A stretch of DNA of 64,000 bases from Tunturiibacter empetritectus. Its GTDB lineage: Bacteria > Acidobacteriota > Terriglobia > Terriglobales > Acidobacteriaceae. The notes under the pieces were generated by a model. The model searched no databases, was not told where the DNA came from, and worked only from the letters and a program-made list of their open reading frames with translations. Shown here piece by piece: positions 51,901 through 59,938 of the stretch. The number at the start of each line of letters is the position of its first letter. The first letter of the stretch is position 1. Location of the stretch: assembly GCF_014201375.1 (NCBI RefSeq), contig NZ_JACHDZ010000008.1, positions 62,001-126,000 of the forward strand. The letters run 5' to 3'. The position numbers and the translations under genes are program-made.

Positions 51901-52549
51901 ACGATTCTCAGCAAGCCGTAAGCTCTCCTACGGTGAGGATGCGATTGCACCAGGACCTGCACACTTCGAAAGACCTGAAGGTTCCTTCGAGGCTCGTGCC
52001 TTTGGCATCGCCGTCCATGCTTTTTTAGAGATGCTGGCGACGAAGCTGGCAGATGGTACGAGGGTTGAGGCCGTGCTGCACGAAGTGGCGGGATGGACGC
52101 CCAGAATTGCATCAGTGCTGCGGGGAGATGGACTACATCTGGCCGTCGTTGAGCGGCTTGTCCCACGGGTGAAGACTGCGCTCACCAACATGCTGCAGGA
52201 CAATGAAGGACGATGGGTGTTGAGCCAGCACAAGCAAGCGTCGAACGAACTCTCACTGAACTCGTGGAATGATGCGCGCAGCAGTGTGAGACTAGATCGG
52301 GTGTTTTATAGCGGAGCCCAACCGATGGAGACCGGGGCTGATTATCTTTGGATCATCGACTACAAAACTGCAACCCACGGGCGTGAAGGGCTCACCGGGT
52401 TTCTTGCCGAAGAGCGGATTAAGTACGCGGAGCAGATGAAAGTGTATGCCCGGATGATGAGGGGCCGCGTAGAGAGCGGAAGACTGCGGGTTGGTTTGTA
52501 CTACCCGATGTTGCCAAAGCTCGTCTGGTGGGAACCTGAGACAGACTGA
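48914..52549 (+). CDS. AddA/RecB-like helicase-nuclease
   Basis: A 1211-residue superfamily 1 helicase. Motif I is APAGSGKTGLL (~45), Ia ITFTVKATAEMRER, II LLVDEMQDTS (~455), III VFLVGDPKQSIYLFR, IV TANFRSQ, V IHKSKGLEWD and VI YVACTRAREELH. The C-terminal ~200 residues hold a nuclease core with LWIIDYKTA (~1147) and YAEQMKVYARMM. With the AddB-like protein it should form a two-nuclease, one-motor complex that resects double-strand breaks for RecA. The GTG start at 48914 has GGAGGTGA just before it. It looks like the functional substitute for RecBCD or canonical AddAB. Confidence 0.9.
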   Translation: MADLFVVPRSDNLPDLPMGTSCTRPPDWQERERALDIRRSWIVEAPAGSGKTGLLIQRYLKLLADESVEDPSQVLAITFTVKATAEMRERVINQLESAARSEPLKNDSDFDRVTRVLAEMVLRRDALLGWELLQHPRRLNIRTIDSVCGEVARLLPVLSGAGGRQIPVEDATLMYREAARETLMQLGGADVELDTALRTVLLHRDGSLRDCERLLMEMLPLRNQWGELVPLGTQQLDDAFLDETVLPKLELALEQAVCVGLTLLSLSVPADILQELTSLAGEMGHAEGYRGSPSPIAMCAGLHQTPQETSEDLERWRGLIHLLTTQESKWRATAARNHLGFEIERHHAERLKLLVQQLRDRDDVLEAIKRVRSLPPVQYPQEQWVVAKALFRVLNRALAELQLVFARREECDFAELGLLARVVLQREGAVADLNKALGMSLQHLLVDEMQDTSSGQYELIQLLTQRWDGHGQTVFLVGDPKQSIYLFRQARVERFVKTMQTEFLGDLPVGRLQLTANFRSQRTLVEAFNDDFSLLFPRKISATNPEDVPYVEARAVRGPSRSGSMNLVWHARVLASETSAEATKRAKRRQARLEAEKVRAIVEHWRDRPLPQGRSEPWKVAVLVRSRNLLTEIVTELKDELKGAIPFRAVDIEALGQRQEVLDLFALTRALMHPADRVAWLAVLRAPWCGLGRGDLHLLAGGDDPDWAERCMGDVIAERLDLLEEEIRARVMRVWPVLQAAEEKRSGLSVAQWVERTWRTLGGDAYLKPGELANARRYLQLLDEMEEYIGGIDVSLLKRQLDKLFAQPAARGWAVDLMTIHKSKGLEWDVVIVPGLQKKDPADRERLLTWSEIDSDDTEAAHIMLAPIAGRGEGSRALNLWLRGIDKAKKAAERKRLFYVACTRAREELHLFASPEATARGEVIRPYGSLLATAWPAAERHFTRGAPASERLVQMPMMFPKSEEEEGFVGTIAAGADEAARPAMLQRLPMEFRLESRFSASRKLSYGEDAIAPGPAHFERPEGSFEARAFGIAVHAFLEMLATKLADGTRVEAVLHEVAGWTPRIASVLRGDGLHLAVVERLVPRVKTALTNMLQDNEGRWVLSQHKQASNELSLNSWNDARSSVRLDRVFYSGAQPMETGADYLWIIDYKTATHGREGLTGFLAEERIKYAEQMKVYARMMRGRVESGRLRVGLYYPMLPKLVWWEPETD

Positions 52550-52635
52550 CAGGCCGTTTCGGGGAGTAGAGATGCTGCTCGGAGGCAGAAGGCTCTTTGA
52601 GATCAACTGCAGGTGTGGTGTCCCGCCGCTAAAAC

Positions 52636-53298
52636 TCAGATTACCGAACTGTTGTGACGAACGTCGGCGCCGCGAACCCAGAAGATGACATCTTCTGCGA
52701 TATTCGTGGCGTGATCGCCGACGCGCTCCAGGTTACGGGCGATGATCAGGGCGTTGAGTGACTGCGGGGTCAACTCAGGCTTCTCCTTGATGAGCGTGCT
52801 GAGTGCATAAAAGGCTGCATCGTTCATCTCGTCAACTTGATCGTCGAGTCGGAGAACCGATTCGGCCAGTTCGGCATCGCCTTCGATAAAGGCCTGGAGG
52901 GATTTGCGAACCATGGCGGAGGAGAGGGAGGCGAGCTTAGGAATGTCGACGGGGAGATCGATGTTGGCGAAGGCTCCCATCTCTCGTACTCGCACGGCGA
53001 TGTTGACCGCCTGGTCGCCTACGCGTTCGAGATCGGCGTTGATCCTGATCACTGAGAGGATGAAGCGAAGGTCGATGGCCATTGGCTGTTCCATGGCCAG
53101 AAGGTCGAGCGCCATCTGATCGATCTCGCGTTCGAGGCGGTTGATGGAAGGCTCGGCTCGGAAGACAAGCTCGCAGATGGAAAGATCGCGCGTGCGATAG
53201 GCCTCGATGGAACGCTGAATCGCCTGCTCCGCCATGCCCGCCATGACGAGCAGCTTTTCTTTCAAGTCGTCGAGACTCTGATGAAATTTGACGCGCAT
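52636..53298 (-). CDS. phoU: Phosphate signalling regulator PhoU
   Basis: A 220-residue all-helical protein with two PhoU repeats. The family motifs LEREIDQMALDLLAMEQPMA and ADLERVGDQAVNIA (first repeat), and ARNLERVGDHATNIAED (second repeat), carry the metal-binding E/D-x3-D pattern. PhoU links the Pst transporter to PhoR and keeps the regulon off when phosphate is ample. Its ATG overlaps the pstB stop as TGATG. It is last in the operon. Confidence 0.95.
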   Translation of the reverse strand: MRVKFHQSLDDLKEKLLVMAGMAEQAIQRSIEAYRTRDLSICELVFRAEPSINRLEREIDQMALDLLAMEQPMAIDLRFILSVIRINADLERVGDQAVNIAVRVREMGAFANIDLPVDIPKLASLSSAMVRKSLQAFIEGDAELAESVLRLDDQVDEMNDAAFYALSTLIKEKPELTPQSLNALIIARNLERVGDHATNIAEDVIFWVRGADVRHNSSVI

Positions 53299-54056
53299 CA
53301 GCCGAATCTCCCGGTGATGTAGTCTTCCGTTCGCTTGTCGCGTGGATTAGTGAAGATCTTATGGGTCGAGTCGAACTCTACCATCTTACCGTTGAGGAAG
53401 AAGCCGGTGTTCTCCGCAACGCGGGCGGCTTGCTGCATATTGTGCGTCACGATGACGATGGTGTACTGGCTCTTGAGCTGAAAGATGAGGTCTTCGATCT
53501 TGGAGGTTGAGACGGGGTCCAGCGCGGAGGCGGGCTCGTCCATCAGGAGAACCTCGGGATCGACGGCGAGCGCGCGGGCGATGCACATGCGCTGTTGCTG
53601 GCCACCCGAAAGCGAAGCTCCTGATTTCTTCTTGAGGTCGTCTTTAACCTCCTCCCAGAGCGCGGCCTGCTTGAGTGAACGCTCGACCGTCTCATCGAGG
53701 ATGCGGCGGTTGCGGAAGCCATTGAGCTTGAGTCCGCTGACGACGTTGTCGTAGATGGACATCGTAGGGAAGGGGTTTGGGCGCTGGAAGACCATTCCGA
53801 CGCGGCGGCGAATCTCAACCGGTGAGGCGTCGTTGTAGATGTCGATGTCGCCCATTTTGACGATACCGGTGGCGCGGGCGATGGGGTTGGTCTCGTGCAT
53901 GCGGTTGAGGCAACGGACAAAGGTGGATTTGCCGCAGCCTGAAGGACCGATGAGCGCGGTGGCGTGGTTCGCCGGGATGTGCAGGTTGATGTCCTGCAGG
54001 GTGTGGGTTGTTCCATACCACGCGTTCAAATCCTCAACTAAAATGCCGACTCCCAC
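53298..54056 (-). CDS. pstB: Phosphate ABC transporter ATPase PstB
   Basis: A 252-residue ATPase, normal for PstB. I start it at the GTG at 54056, which overlaps the pstA stop (TAGTG) and has GGAGG six bases upstream; a longer open frame begins at 54167 inside pstA. Walker A is GPSGCGKST, then [20 protein letters not shown] (Q-loop, two motifs), signature LSGGQQQR, Walker [14 protein letters not shown] and H-loop VTHNMQQA. It powers phosphate import through PstC and PstA. Confidence 0.95.
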   Translation of the reverse strand: MGVGILVEDLNAWYGTTHTLQDINLHIPANHATALIGPSGCGKSTFVRCLNRMHETNPIARATGIVKMGDIDIYNDASPVEIRRRVGMVFQRPNPFPTMSIYDNVVSGLKLNGFRNRRILDETVERSLKQAALWEEVKDDLKKKSGASLSGGQQQRMCIARALAVDPEVLLMDEPASALDPVSTSKIEDLIFQLKSQYTIVIVTHNMQQAARVAENTGFFLNGKMVEFDSTHKIFTNPRDKRTEDYITGRFG

Positions 54057-54967
54057 TAGCTTCCTCCCTTGAGTACGCCGCGGTTGGCAAAGATGCGGAC
54101 GAGCGTGACCGAGACCATGATTAAGACGATAAGAACGAGCGAGCCGGCCCACGCCAGACGATGCCACTCGTCATACGGCGAGATGGCGTAGACGTAGATC
54201 TGCAGCGGCAGGGCGGCGATAGGTTCGCTCAGTTTGAAGCTCCAGAATTGATTTCCGAAGGCGGTGAAGAGCAGCGGAGCGGTCTCTCCGGCAACGCGGG
54301 CAAATGCCAGCATGCAACCGGTGATGATGCCGGGCGAGGCCGTGCGCAGGCTGACCGAGATCGCTGTCCTCCATTTGGGGACGCCGAGGCCAAGAGCTGC
54401 CTCGCGAATAGCATGAGGAACCGTGGCCAGCATCTCTTCGGTGGTGCGTGTGATGGTTGGGACCATCATGATGGCGAGAGCTACTCCGCCAGCGAGAGCG
54501 GAGAAGTGTTTTTGCTGGACGACGATCAGCGAATAGATCGAGATGCCCATGACGATCGATGGAACGCCATTGAGCACGTCGGCGGTGAAGCGGACTGCGG
54601 TGGCGAGGGTCTTGCCGCGACCAAACTCCGCCAGATAGACACCCGCCGCGATGCCGATCGGGATTCCCATCAGGCTCGCGAGAAAGAGGACGATGCCCGA
54701 ACCAACGATGGAGTTCGCCATACCTCCGCCTACCTCACCCACAGGGGCGGGAATGTGGGTAAAGAAGGCAAGATTCAGAGAACTGGCACCCTTATAGATG
54801 AGGTAGAAGAGGATTGCGACCAGCGGAAGGATCACCAGGACGGTCGCGAGGATGCAAAGACCGCTGACGAAGTAGTTCGTGGCGGAGCGCCGTGCCGTAT
54901 TCCTGCGCATGGACCCGGATTCGAAGTCCATGGGGCGGGGCTGGTTGCTCAGGGGTTGAGTGCTCAT
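54056..54967 (-). CDS. pstA: Phosphate ABC transporter permease PstA
   Basis: A 303-residue permease with six hydrophobic helices. The coupling loop [17 protein letters not shown] (~190-206) contacts Pst[16 protein letters not shown] and [15 protein letters not shown] are PstA signatures. A charged N-terminal tail of ~30 residues precedes the first helix. It overlaps pstB by one base and is one base from the pstC stop, so all are one transcript. Confidence 0.95.
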   Translation of the reverse strand: MSTQPLSNQPRPMDFESGSMRRNTARRSATNYFVSGLCILATVLVILPLVAILFYLIYKGASSLNLAFFTHIPAPVGEVGGGMANSIVGSGIVLFLASLMGIPIGIAAGVYLAEFGRGKTLATAVRFTADVLNGVPSIVMGISIYSLIVVQQKHFSALAGGVALAIMMVPTITRTTEEMLATVPHAIREAALGLGVPKWRTAISVSLRTASPGIITGCMLAFARVAGETAPLLFTAFGNQFWSFKLSEPIAALPLQIYVYAISPYDEWHRLAWAGSLVLIVLIMVSVTLVRIFANRGVLKGGS

Positions 54968-54968
54968 G

Positions 54969-56033
54969 TCAGTTCACCCGCGCCGGTGCGTTGCGTGTGA
55001 CCGCCCACACCATCAGCCGTGCGATGGCGTTCACAACAATGGTGACCAGGAAGAGGGCGAGGCCGATCTCGATGAGGGCGCTAAGGTAAAGATCGCCGGT
55101 GGCCTCGGAGAACTCGTTCGCGATGACGCTGGCCAGCGTGTAGCCGGGGGCGAAGAGCGACTTGCTGATATCGGGATGATTGCCGATGACCATCGTGACG
55201 GCCATCGTCTCTCCGAGTGCGCGTCCGAGGCCCAGCATGATCGCTCCGACGATGCCGATGCGGGAGTTGCGCAGAACGCCGATGCGAATCATCTCCCAGC
55301 GGGTGGCTCCCAGGGCTAGTACAGCTTCGCGCTGGCTGTTGGGGACTGCGTTCATGATGTCGCGGGTCAGCGAAGAGATGATCGGAAGGATCATGATGGC
55401 GAGGATCATGCTGGCGGTTAGAAGGCCGACACCGAAGTTGGTGCCTTCGAAGAATCCTGTCCAGCCCAGGATTTTATAGAGGAAGGGGCCGATAAGATCA
55501 CGCATGAGCGGGACAAGGACGAAGACCGCCCAAAGACCATAGACGACGCTGGGGATGGCTGCGAGCAGTTCGGTCAGGAAGGAGATCGGGGCGCGAAGCA
55601 CGCGCGGGCATAGCTCCGTAAGGAAGATCGCTACGCCAAGTGCCAGAGGGACCGCCATACACAGAGCCAGCAGCGAGGTCGCGAGTGTTCCATAGATGAA
55701 GGGGAGCGCGCCAAAGTCACCCGAGACCGGATCCCACGCCTGACGTGTGAAGAACTTCCAGCCGAACTGGATGAGGCTCAACCGTGAGTGAACGACCAGG
55801 ATAACGAAGATGAAGAGGACAATCGCAAAGATGCTGCAGGCGCATAGAAGCATGACAGCGGCGAAACTATTATCAGCAAAGCTGCCGCTTCCCCGCTTGC
55901 TGAGGAAGTCGCGAATCGGAGAGAGGGCTGCACCAACCGAAGCTGGCGTCGCATCGGCAGCAGATGCCACAGGAGGCTGTGGCAGGGGCGATGGCACAGG
56001 CAACGGAGAGCTTGATTCTCTTTCGGGAGTCAT
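54969..56033 (-). CDS. pstC: Phosphate ABC transporter permease PstC
   Basis: About 354 residues from the ATG at 56033; a GTG at 56048 is an alternative and neither has a strong ribosome site. A Pro/Ser/Ala-rich N-terminal tail of ~50 residues precedes six helices. GTLATSLLALCMAVPLALG, LLAAIPSVVYGLWA and the coupling loop EAVLALGATRWEMIRI are PstC features, as is GLGRALGETMAVTMVIG. The 132-base gap to pstS holds a terminator. Confidence 0.94.
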   Translation of the reverse strand: MTPERESSSPLPVPSPLPQPPVASAADATPASVGAALSPIRDFLSKRGSGSFADNSFAAVMLLCACSIFAIVLFIFVILVVHSRLSLIQFGWKFFTRQAWDPVSGDFGALPFIYGTLATSLLALCMAVPLALGVAIFLTELCPRVLRAPISFLTELLAAIPSVVYGLWAVFVLVPLMRDLIGPFLYKILGWTGFFEGTNFGVGLLTASMILAIMILPIISSLTRDIMNAVPNSQREAVLALGATRWEMIRIGVLRNSRIGIVGAIMLGLGRALGETMAVTMVIGNHPDISKSLFAPGYTLASVIANEFSEATGDLYLSALIEIGLALFLVTIVVNAIARLMVWAVTRNAPARVN

Positions 56034-56116
56034 ACGGGTAGAAGACACAATCCTATTTTCCTGACGGTTGACTCTACGGGTCGATTGTATCGAGCTTACT
56101 ATCCTGAAGCTGGGGG

Positions 56117-56160
56117 AAAAAAGATGCCGCACGGCCTTCGCTGCGAAACCCGTGCGGCAG
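56117..56160 (-). terminator. Terminator/attenuator between pstS and pstC
   Basis: On the minus strand TGCCGCACGG pairs with CCGTGCGGCA (ten perfect pairs; 56125-56134 with 56150-56159) and is followed by TCTTTTTT. It begins six bases past the pstS stop. It should let most transcripts stop after pstS, giving more binding protein than transporter. Confidence 0.88.
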
Positions 56161-56165
56161 AGTAG

Positions 56166-57173
56166 CTATTTTACGTTTGCGATGCTCTTGCGAACCATAT
56201 CCTGCACTTGCTTGGGCAACGGAGCATAGGTCAGCGCAGCGGCTTCGCCTTCGCCATGGTCCAGCATCCAGCCCAGAAAATCAGCCAGCGCCTTTGCCTT
56301 GTTCGCATCGGTGGAGTGAGTCGGGATCAACAGCCAGGTGAAGCTGGAGATCGGGTAGGCGTCCGCTCCAGGTGCGTTGGTGATGGAGACGCGGTAGTCT
56401 GCGGGCATCGTCTTGGCGGCTCCGGCGGCGGCGGCGGTGACTCCGCCGGTGGAGGCCTTGAGGAACTTGCCGGAGGCATTGCGAACCGCGCCGAAGCTCA
56501 TCTTGTTCGTCTCGGCGTAGATCAGCTCGACATATCCGAAGGAGAACGGCGACTGACGAACCATGCCGGCGACGCCTTCGTTGCCCTTTTGCCCGATTCC
56601 TGTAGGCCACTTGATCGAGGCTCCCTTTCCAGGACCGGAGTTCCAGCCAGACGAAACTTTGGAGAGGTAGTCGGTAAAGATGAAGGTCGTTCCGCTTCCG
56701 TCCGAACGGTAAACGGGAAGGATGGCCTTATCCGGCAGGTTGGCGCCAGGATTGTCTTTCGCGATGCGGGAGTCGTTCCACTTCGTGATCTTGCCGAGAT
56801 AGATATCGGCAATTACATCACCTGAGAAGTTCAGATCCTTGTTGATGCCTGGAATGTTGTACACCGGAACAACGGCCCCCAGAACGGTAGGAATGTGCAT
56901 AACCTTGACCTTGGCCGCGCTAAGCTGGTCGTTAGTCATAGGGCTATCGCTGGCACCGAAGTCCACTGTACCTTCAGAGACCTGGCGGATACCGCCGCCG
57001 GAGCCGATGGACTGGTAGTTGATCTTCACTTCCGGGTGTAGTGCGCTGTATTCGCTGAACCATTTGGAGTAGATCGGATAGGGGAATGTGGCCCCGGCTC
57101 CGTTGATGTTCTGTGCGTTGGCTCCGGCAGTTACAAGCGCCAATACTGCTGCTGCGATGACTTTCAGTTTCAC
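56166..57173 (-). CDS. pstS: Periplasmic phosphate-binding protein PstS
   Basis: About 335 residues from the GTG at 57173, which has GGGGGA just upstream; an ATG at 57197 is possible. A signal peptide (KVIAAAVLALVTAGANAQ) leads to the mature protein, starting NINGAGATFPYPIYSKW. Phosphate-binding elements are SIGSGGGIRQV, DFGASDSP and YRSDGSGTTFIFTDYL. It delivers phosphate to PstCAB. A candidate PHO box lies 76 bases upstream, and a terminator right after the gene. Confidence 0.95.
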   Translation of the reverse strand: MKLKVIAAAVLALVTAGANAQNINGAGATFPYPIYSKWFSEYSALHPEVKINYQSIGSGGGIRQVSEGTVDFGASDSPMTNDQLSAAKVKVMHIPTVLGAVVPVYNIPGINKDLNFSGDVIADIYLGKITKWNDSRIAKDNPGANLPDKAILPVYRSDGSGTTFIFTDYLSKVSSGWNSGPGKGASIKWPTGIGQKGNEGVAGMVRQSPFSFGYVELIYAETNKMSFGAVRNASGKFLKASTGGVTAAAAGAAKTMPADYRVSITNAPGADAYPISSFTWLLIPTHSTDANKAKALADFLGWMLDHGEGEAAALTYAPLPKQVQDMVRKSIANVK

Positions 57174-57248
57174 TCGTCCCCCTAGGATTAAATGCATCGA
57201 TCCAAATCAATCAGTCAATACATCTCAATATTGAGTGTGAGCGGGAAT

Positions 57249-57266
57249 TGTTACGGAGAGGTTACA
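57249..57266 (-). promoter_or_regulatory. Candidate PHO box (PhoB site) upstream of pstS
   Basis: On the minus strand the site reads TGTAACC-TCTC-CGTAACA: two seven-base direct repeats spaced by four, the 11-base period of PhoB boxes. The core GTAAC replaces the GTCA(T/C) of the enterobacterial consensus. It is between phoR and pstS, 76-94 bases ahead of the pstS start. Confidence 0.55.
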
Positions 57267-57283
57267 TCGTAGTGAAAACGGCA

Positions 57284-58654
57284 TTATTCCACCAAGTTCT
57301 GGGCCTTGGGGAGTGTGAAGATAAAGTTGCTGCCGGCGTTGAGTTCGCTTTCTGCCCGAATCGACCCGCCGTGCGTCTGCACCATGTGTCGTGCGATGGC
57401 GAGTCCCAGCCCGGTGCCACCAGACTCCCTGGAACGGGCTTTATCGACCCGGTAGAAGCGCTCGAAGATGCGGCCTAGATGTTCGGAGGCAATTCCGGGG
57501 CCAAAGTCGCGAACACTGAACTCGACGGCTTCAATCGGGTCCGACACATCGCGGGAGGAGACGATCACCCTGCAGACGGGCGCGTTCCTGGCCTGGCCGT
57601 ACTTGATGCCATTCTCAATGAGGTTGCTGAGGACCTGAAGTATTGCATCGGTGTCGGCAAAGACCTCGGCGGTGGAGATTTCACCGATCTCGAGGATTGA
57701 TTCGGTGTCCTGTACGAGGCCGCTCATCGCCTGCACGGCGTCGCGCACCAGGATGTCGGCTGGGATGGGGGCTGGGTGCAGCTCCTGCTCGGAGGATTCG
57801 ACCCGCGCCATCACCAGGAGATCTTCGGTCAGGCGGTTCATGCGAGTTGCGTTCTTCAGGATGATGCTCAGAAACTCTCGGGCTGGTTGACTGAGCGAAG
57901 CCTCATGGTCGAGCAGAGTTTCAACGTAACCGGTGATCGAGGTCAGAGGAGTACGGAGCTCGTGCGAGACGTTAGCCACGAAGTCGCGCTGGGTTCGTTC
58001 GACTTGTTCGATGCGGGTAATGTCGTGGAGGACGGCTACGGCTCCGCCACCTGGCATCGGAGAAACATTGACTTCAAAGATGCGCCCGGGCAGAAGTGAG
58101 GTCGAGCGGCCATCGCTCACCACTCTCTGCTCGAGTGCGGTCCGAACACAGTCCAGAATCTCCGGATCGCGAATCGTCTGGACCAGCGCGTGGCCGACAC
58201 GGATGGCACTACTAAAGGAGGCACCCGGAATCAGCTTCTGCATCCGCTGATTGGTCCACTGAATGCGGCCTGCGGGATCGACGGCGACGACTGCATCCTG
58301 CATACTGTCGATCATCGCCTCAAGTTCGTGGCGGCTCTCGGAGGCATCGCTGAGCGAGCGGTTTACGTGATCGGAGGCGACCGAAATGGCACGGGCCAGT
58401 CCATCGAAGTCGGTGAAGGAGGGATTGATCTCTCCGACCTGGCGCTCAGGAACCGCCGCGGCAGAGTTCTGCAGAAGTGTGACGTCCTGCCGAACCGAAC
58501 GCGCCAGAAAGAGCGCGGTGATGCCGGCCCATGCGATGACGAGCAGGCCGGCGATGATCCATCGGTACGGAAGCGAGGAGAGCCCGACCAGCGCACAGAG
58601 TACGAATGCGATCGCGATGCGAAAGAATACCGAAAGAAAGAAGCTACGCCTCAC
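57284..58654 (-). CDS. phoR: Phosphate-sensing histidine kinase PhoR
   Basis: A 456-residue kinase. Two N-terminal membrane helices (~8-26, 33-50) without a large periplasmic domain are typical of PhoR, which senses the Pst-PhoU state rather than phosphate itself. A PAS domain follows (~110-215; DAVVAVDPAGRIQWTN). HisKA has the phospho-acceptor in FVANVSHELRTPL (~230). The ATPase has NLIENGIKYG (N box), DFGPGI (G1) and GGTGLGLAIARH (G2). The GTG at 58654 has GAGGGGG before it and lies 15 bases after phoB. Confidence 0.94.
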   Translation of the reverse strand: MRRSFFLSVFFRIAIAFVLCALVGLSSLPYRWIIAGLLVIAWAGITALFLARSVRQDVTLLQNSAAAVPERQVGEINPSFTDFDGLARAISVASDHVNRSLSDASESRHELEAMIDSMQDAVVAVDPAGRIQWTNQRMQKLIPGASFSSAIRVGHALVQTIRDPEILDCVRTALEQRVVSDGRSTSLLPGRIFEVNVSPMPGGGAVAVLHDITRIEQVERTQRDFVANVSHELRTPLTSITGYVETLLDHEASLSQPAREFLSIILKNATRMNRLTEDLLVMARVESSEQELHPAPIPADILVRDAVQAMSGLVQDTESILEIGEISTAEVFADTDAILQVLSNLIENGIKYGQARNAPVCRVIVSSRDVSDPIEAVEFSVRDFGPGIASEHLGRIFERFYRVDKARSRESGGTGLGLAIARHMVQTHGGSIRAESELNAGSNFIFTLPKAQNLVE

Positions 58655-58669
58655 GAGTCGCCCCCTCGC

Positions 58670-59374
58670 CTAGGCCTGTGCCGCCTTCGGAATCTCGAAT
58701 CGGTAGCCTGCGCCGCGCATGGTCTTCAGATAGCGCGGCGTCTCAGCATCGGCTTCGATCTTTTCGCGAATACGCCGGACATAAACATCGACGGAACGCG
58801 GCGTGACAAAGCGGGCATCGCCCCAGACTGCGTCCAGGAGATGATCGCGGCTAAAGACTCGTCCGGGATGTCGGGCGAGATAGTCCAGAAGCCGGAACTC
58901 TGTCGCCGTCGTCGTTACCAGGTCGCCGTTCACACGAAGCTGCATGGCGCTGGCGTCGATCTCCACGTTCTCGAACTTCAGCACCGACGGCGAGCTTGGC
59001 CGCTCGAAGCGCCTTAGGACTGCCTTGACTCTGGCTACAAGCTCGCGGGTGGCGAAGGGTTTGGTGATGTAGTCATCGGCGCCCATCTCCAGACCGTGGA
59101 CACGGTCGTTCTCAGCCGCACGTGCTGTCAGGAAGATGATCGGCACCACGCTGAGGGTAGGGTTCTGACGAAGACGCCGGCACAGGTCGAGGCCGTCGCC
59201 ACCGGGAACCATGATGTCCAGCAGAAAAAGTGCGGGCGGCTGCCGTTCGGCATCGGCAAGTATCTGATTGATAGCGAGATATGGGCGAACCGTAAAACCT
59301 GCGCTCTCCAGGTGGTACTGCACCAGGCGGGAGATATCCGCGTCGTCTTCCAAAACAAAAATCGTCTGACTCAC
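58670..59374 (-). CDS. phoB: PhoB-type response regulator
   Basis: About 234 residues from the GTG at 59374, which has AGGGG eight bases upstream; the longer frame begins at a TTG at 59392. The receiver domain has LEDDADI, the phospho-acceptor in FLLDIMVPGGDG (~52), T in FLTARA and K in YITKPF. The winged-helix DNA-binding domain ends RSVDVYVRRIREKIE and TMRGAGYRFE. It activates the Pho regulon, including the adjacent pst genes. Confidence 0.94.
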   Translation of the reverse strand: MSQTIFVLEDDADISRLVQYHLESAGFTVRPYLAINQILADAERQPPALFLLDIMVPGGDGLDLCRRLRQNPTLSVVPIIFLTARAAENDRVHGLEMGADDYITKPFATRELVARVKAVLRRFERPSSPSVLKFENVEIDASAMQLRVNGDLVTTTATEFRLLDYLARHPGRVFSRDHLLDAVWGDARFVTPRSVDVYVRRIREKIEADAETPRYLKTMRGAGYRFEIPKAAQA

Positions 59375-59533
59375 TTCGTAAACCCCTGTCAACTCGCAAC
59401 TTGATTAACGTCAGGTTAGCGCACCCCGGACGGGGGATTGCTAACGTACGATGAATCGTCCACAGTAAACCGTATGAAGAGTACGTCCGTATACTCTAGA
59501 GTAATTCTACGGGTTGTAGAAGGTCAGAACTCC

Positions 59534-59902
59534 ATGAAACAAAACTCCAATCTCGTCCTCTGCGTGGATGACGAACGAATCGGGCTCGAGGTTCGGAAGA
59601 TTCTGCTGGAACGGGCTGGATACCGAGTGCTAACCGCATCGGATGGACCGACCGGGCTCGCAATCTTCTCCGCCGAGCCGGTAGAGGCGGTTGTGCTGGA
59701 CTATTCAATGCCTGGCATGCACGGCGGCGAGATCGCCATCCAGATGCGCCAGGTCAAGCCTCAGGTCCCGATCCTTTTGCTCTCGGCTTATATTGGGTTG
59801 GCTCCCGAGGTGACTGCTGTCGTCGATCTGTATATGACCAAGGGAGAGGGCGCGCCGGTCCTTCTGGAAAAACTAGGCAGCCTTCTGCAACCCGTCAGTT
59901 GA
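59534..59902 (+). CDS. Single-domain response regulator
   Basis: A 122-residue receiver domain without an output domain. The ATG at 59534 begins just before LCVDDERIGLEV (acidic pocket). The phospho-acceptor is in VVLDYSMPGMHGG (~57), with S/T in LLLSAY and the conserved Lys in LYMTKGEGAP. It is 36 bases ahead of the CHASE3 kinase on the same strand, its likely partner. It faces away from phoB. Confidence 0.87.
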   Translation: MKQNSNLVLCVDDERIGLEVRKILLERAGYRVLTASDGPTGLAIFSAEPVEAVVLDYSMPGMHGGEIAIQMRQVKPQVPILLLSAYIGLAPEVTAVVDLYMTKGEGAPVLLEKLGSLLQPVS

Positions 59903-59938
59903 CCCGCCCCTCAAAGCAAGGTACGAGATGAGAGGACT

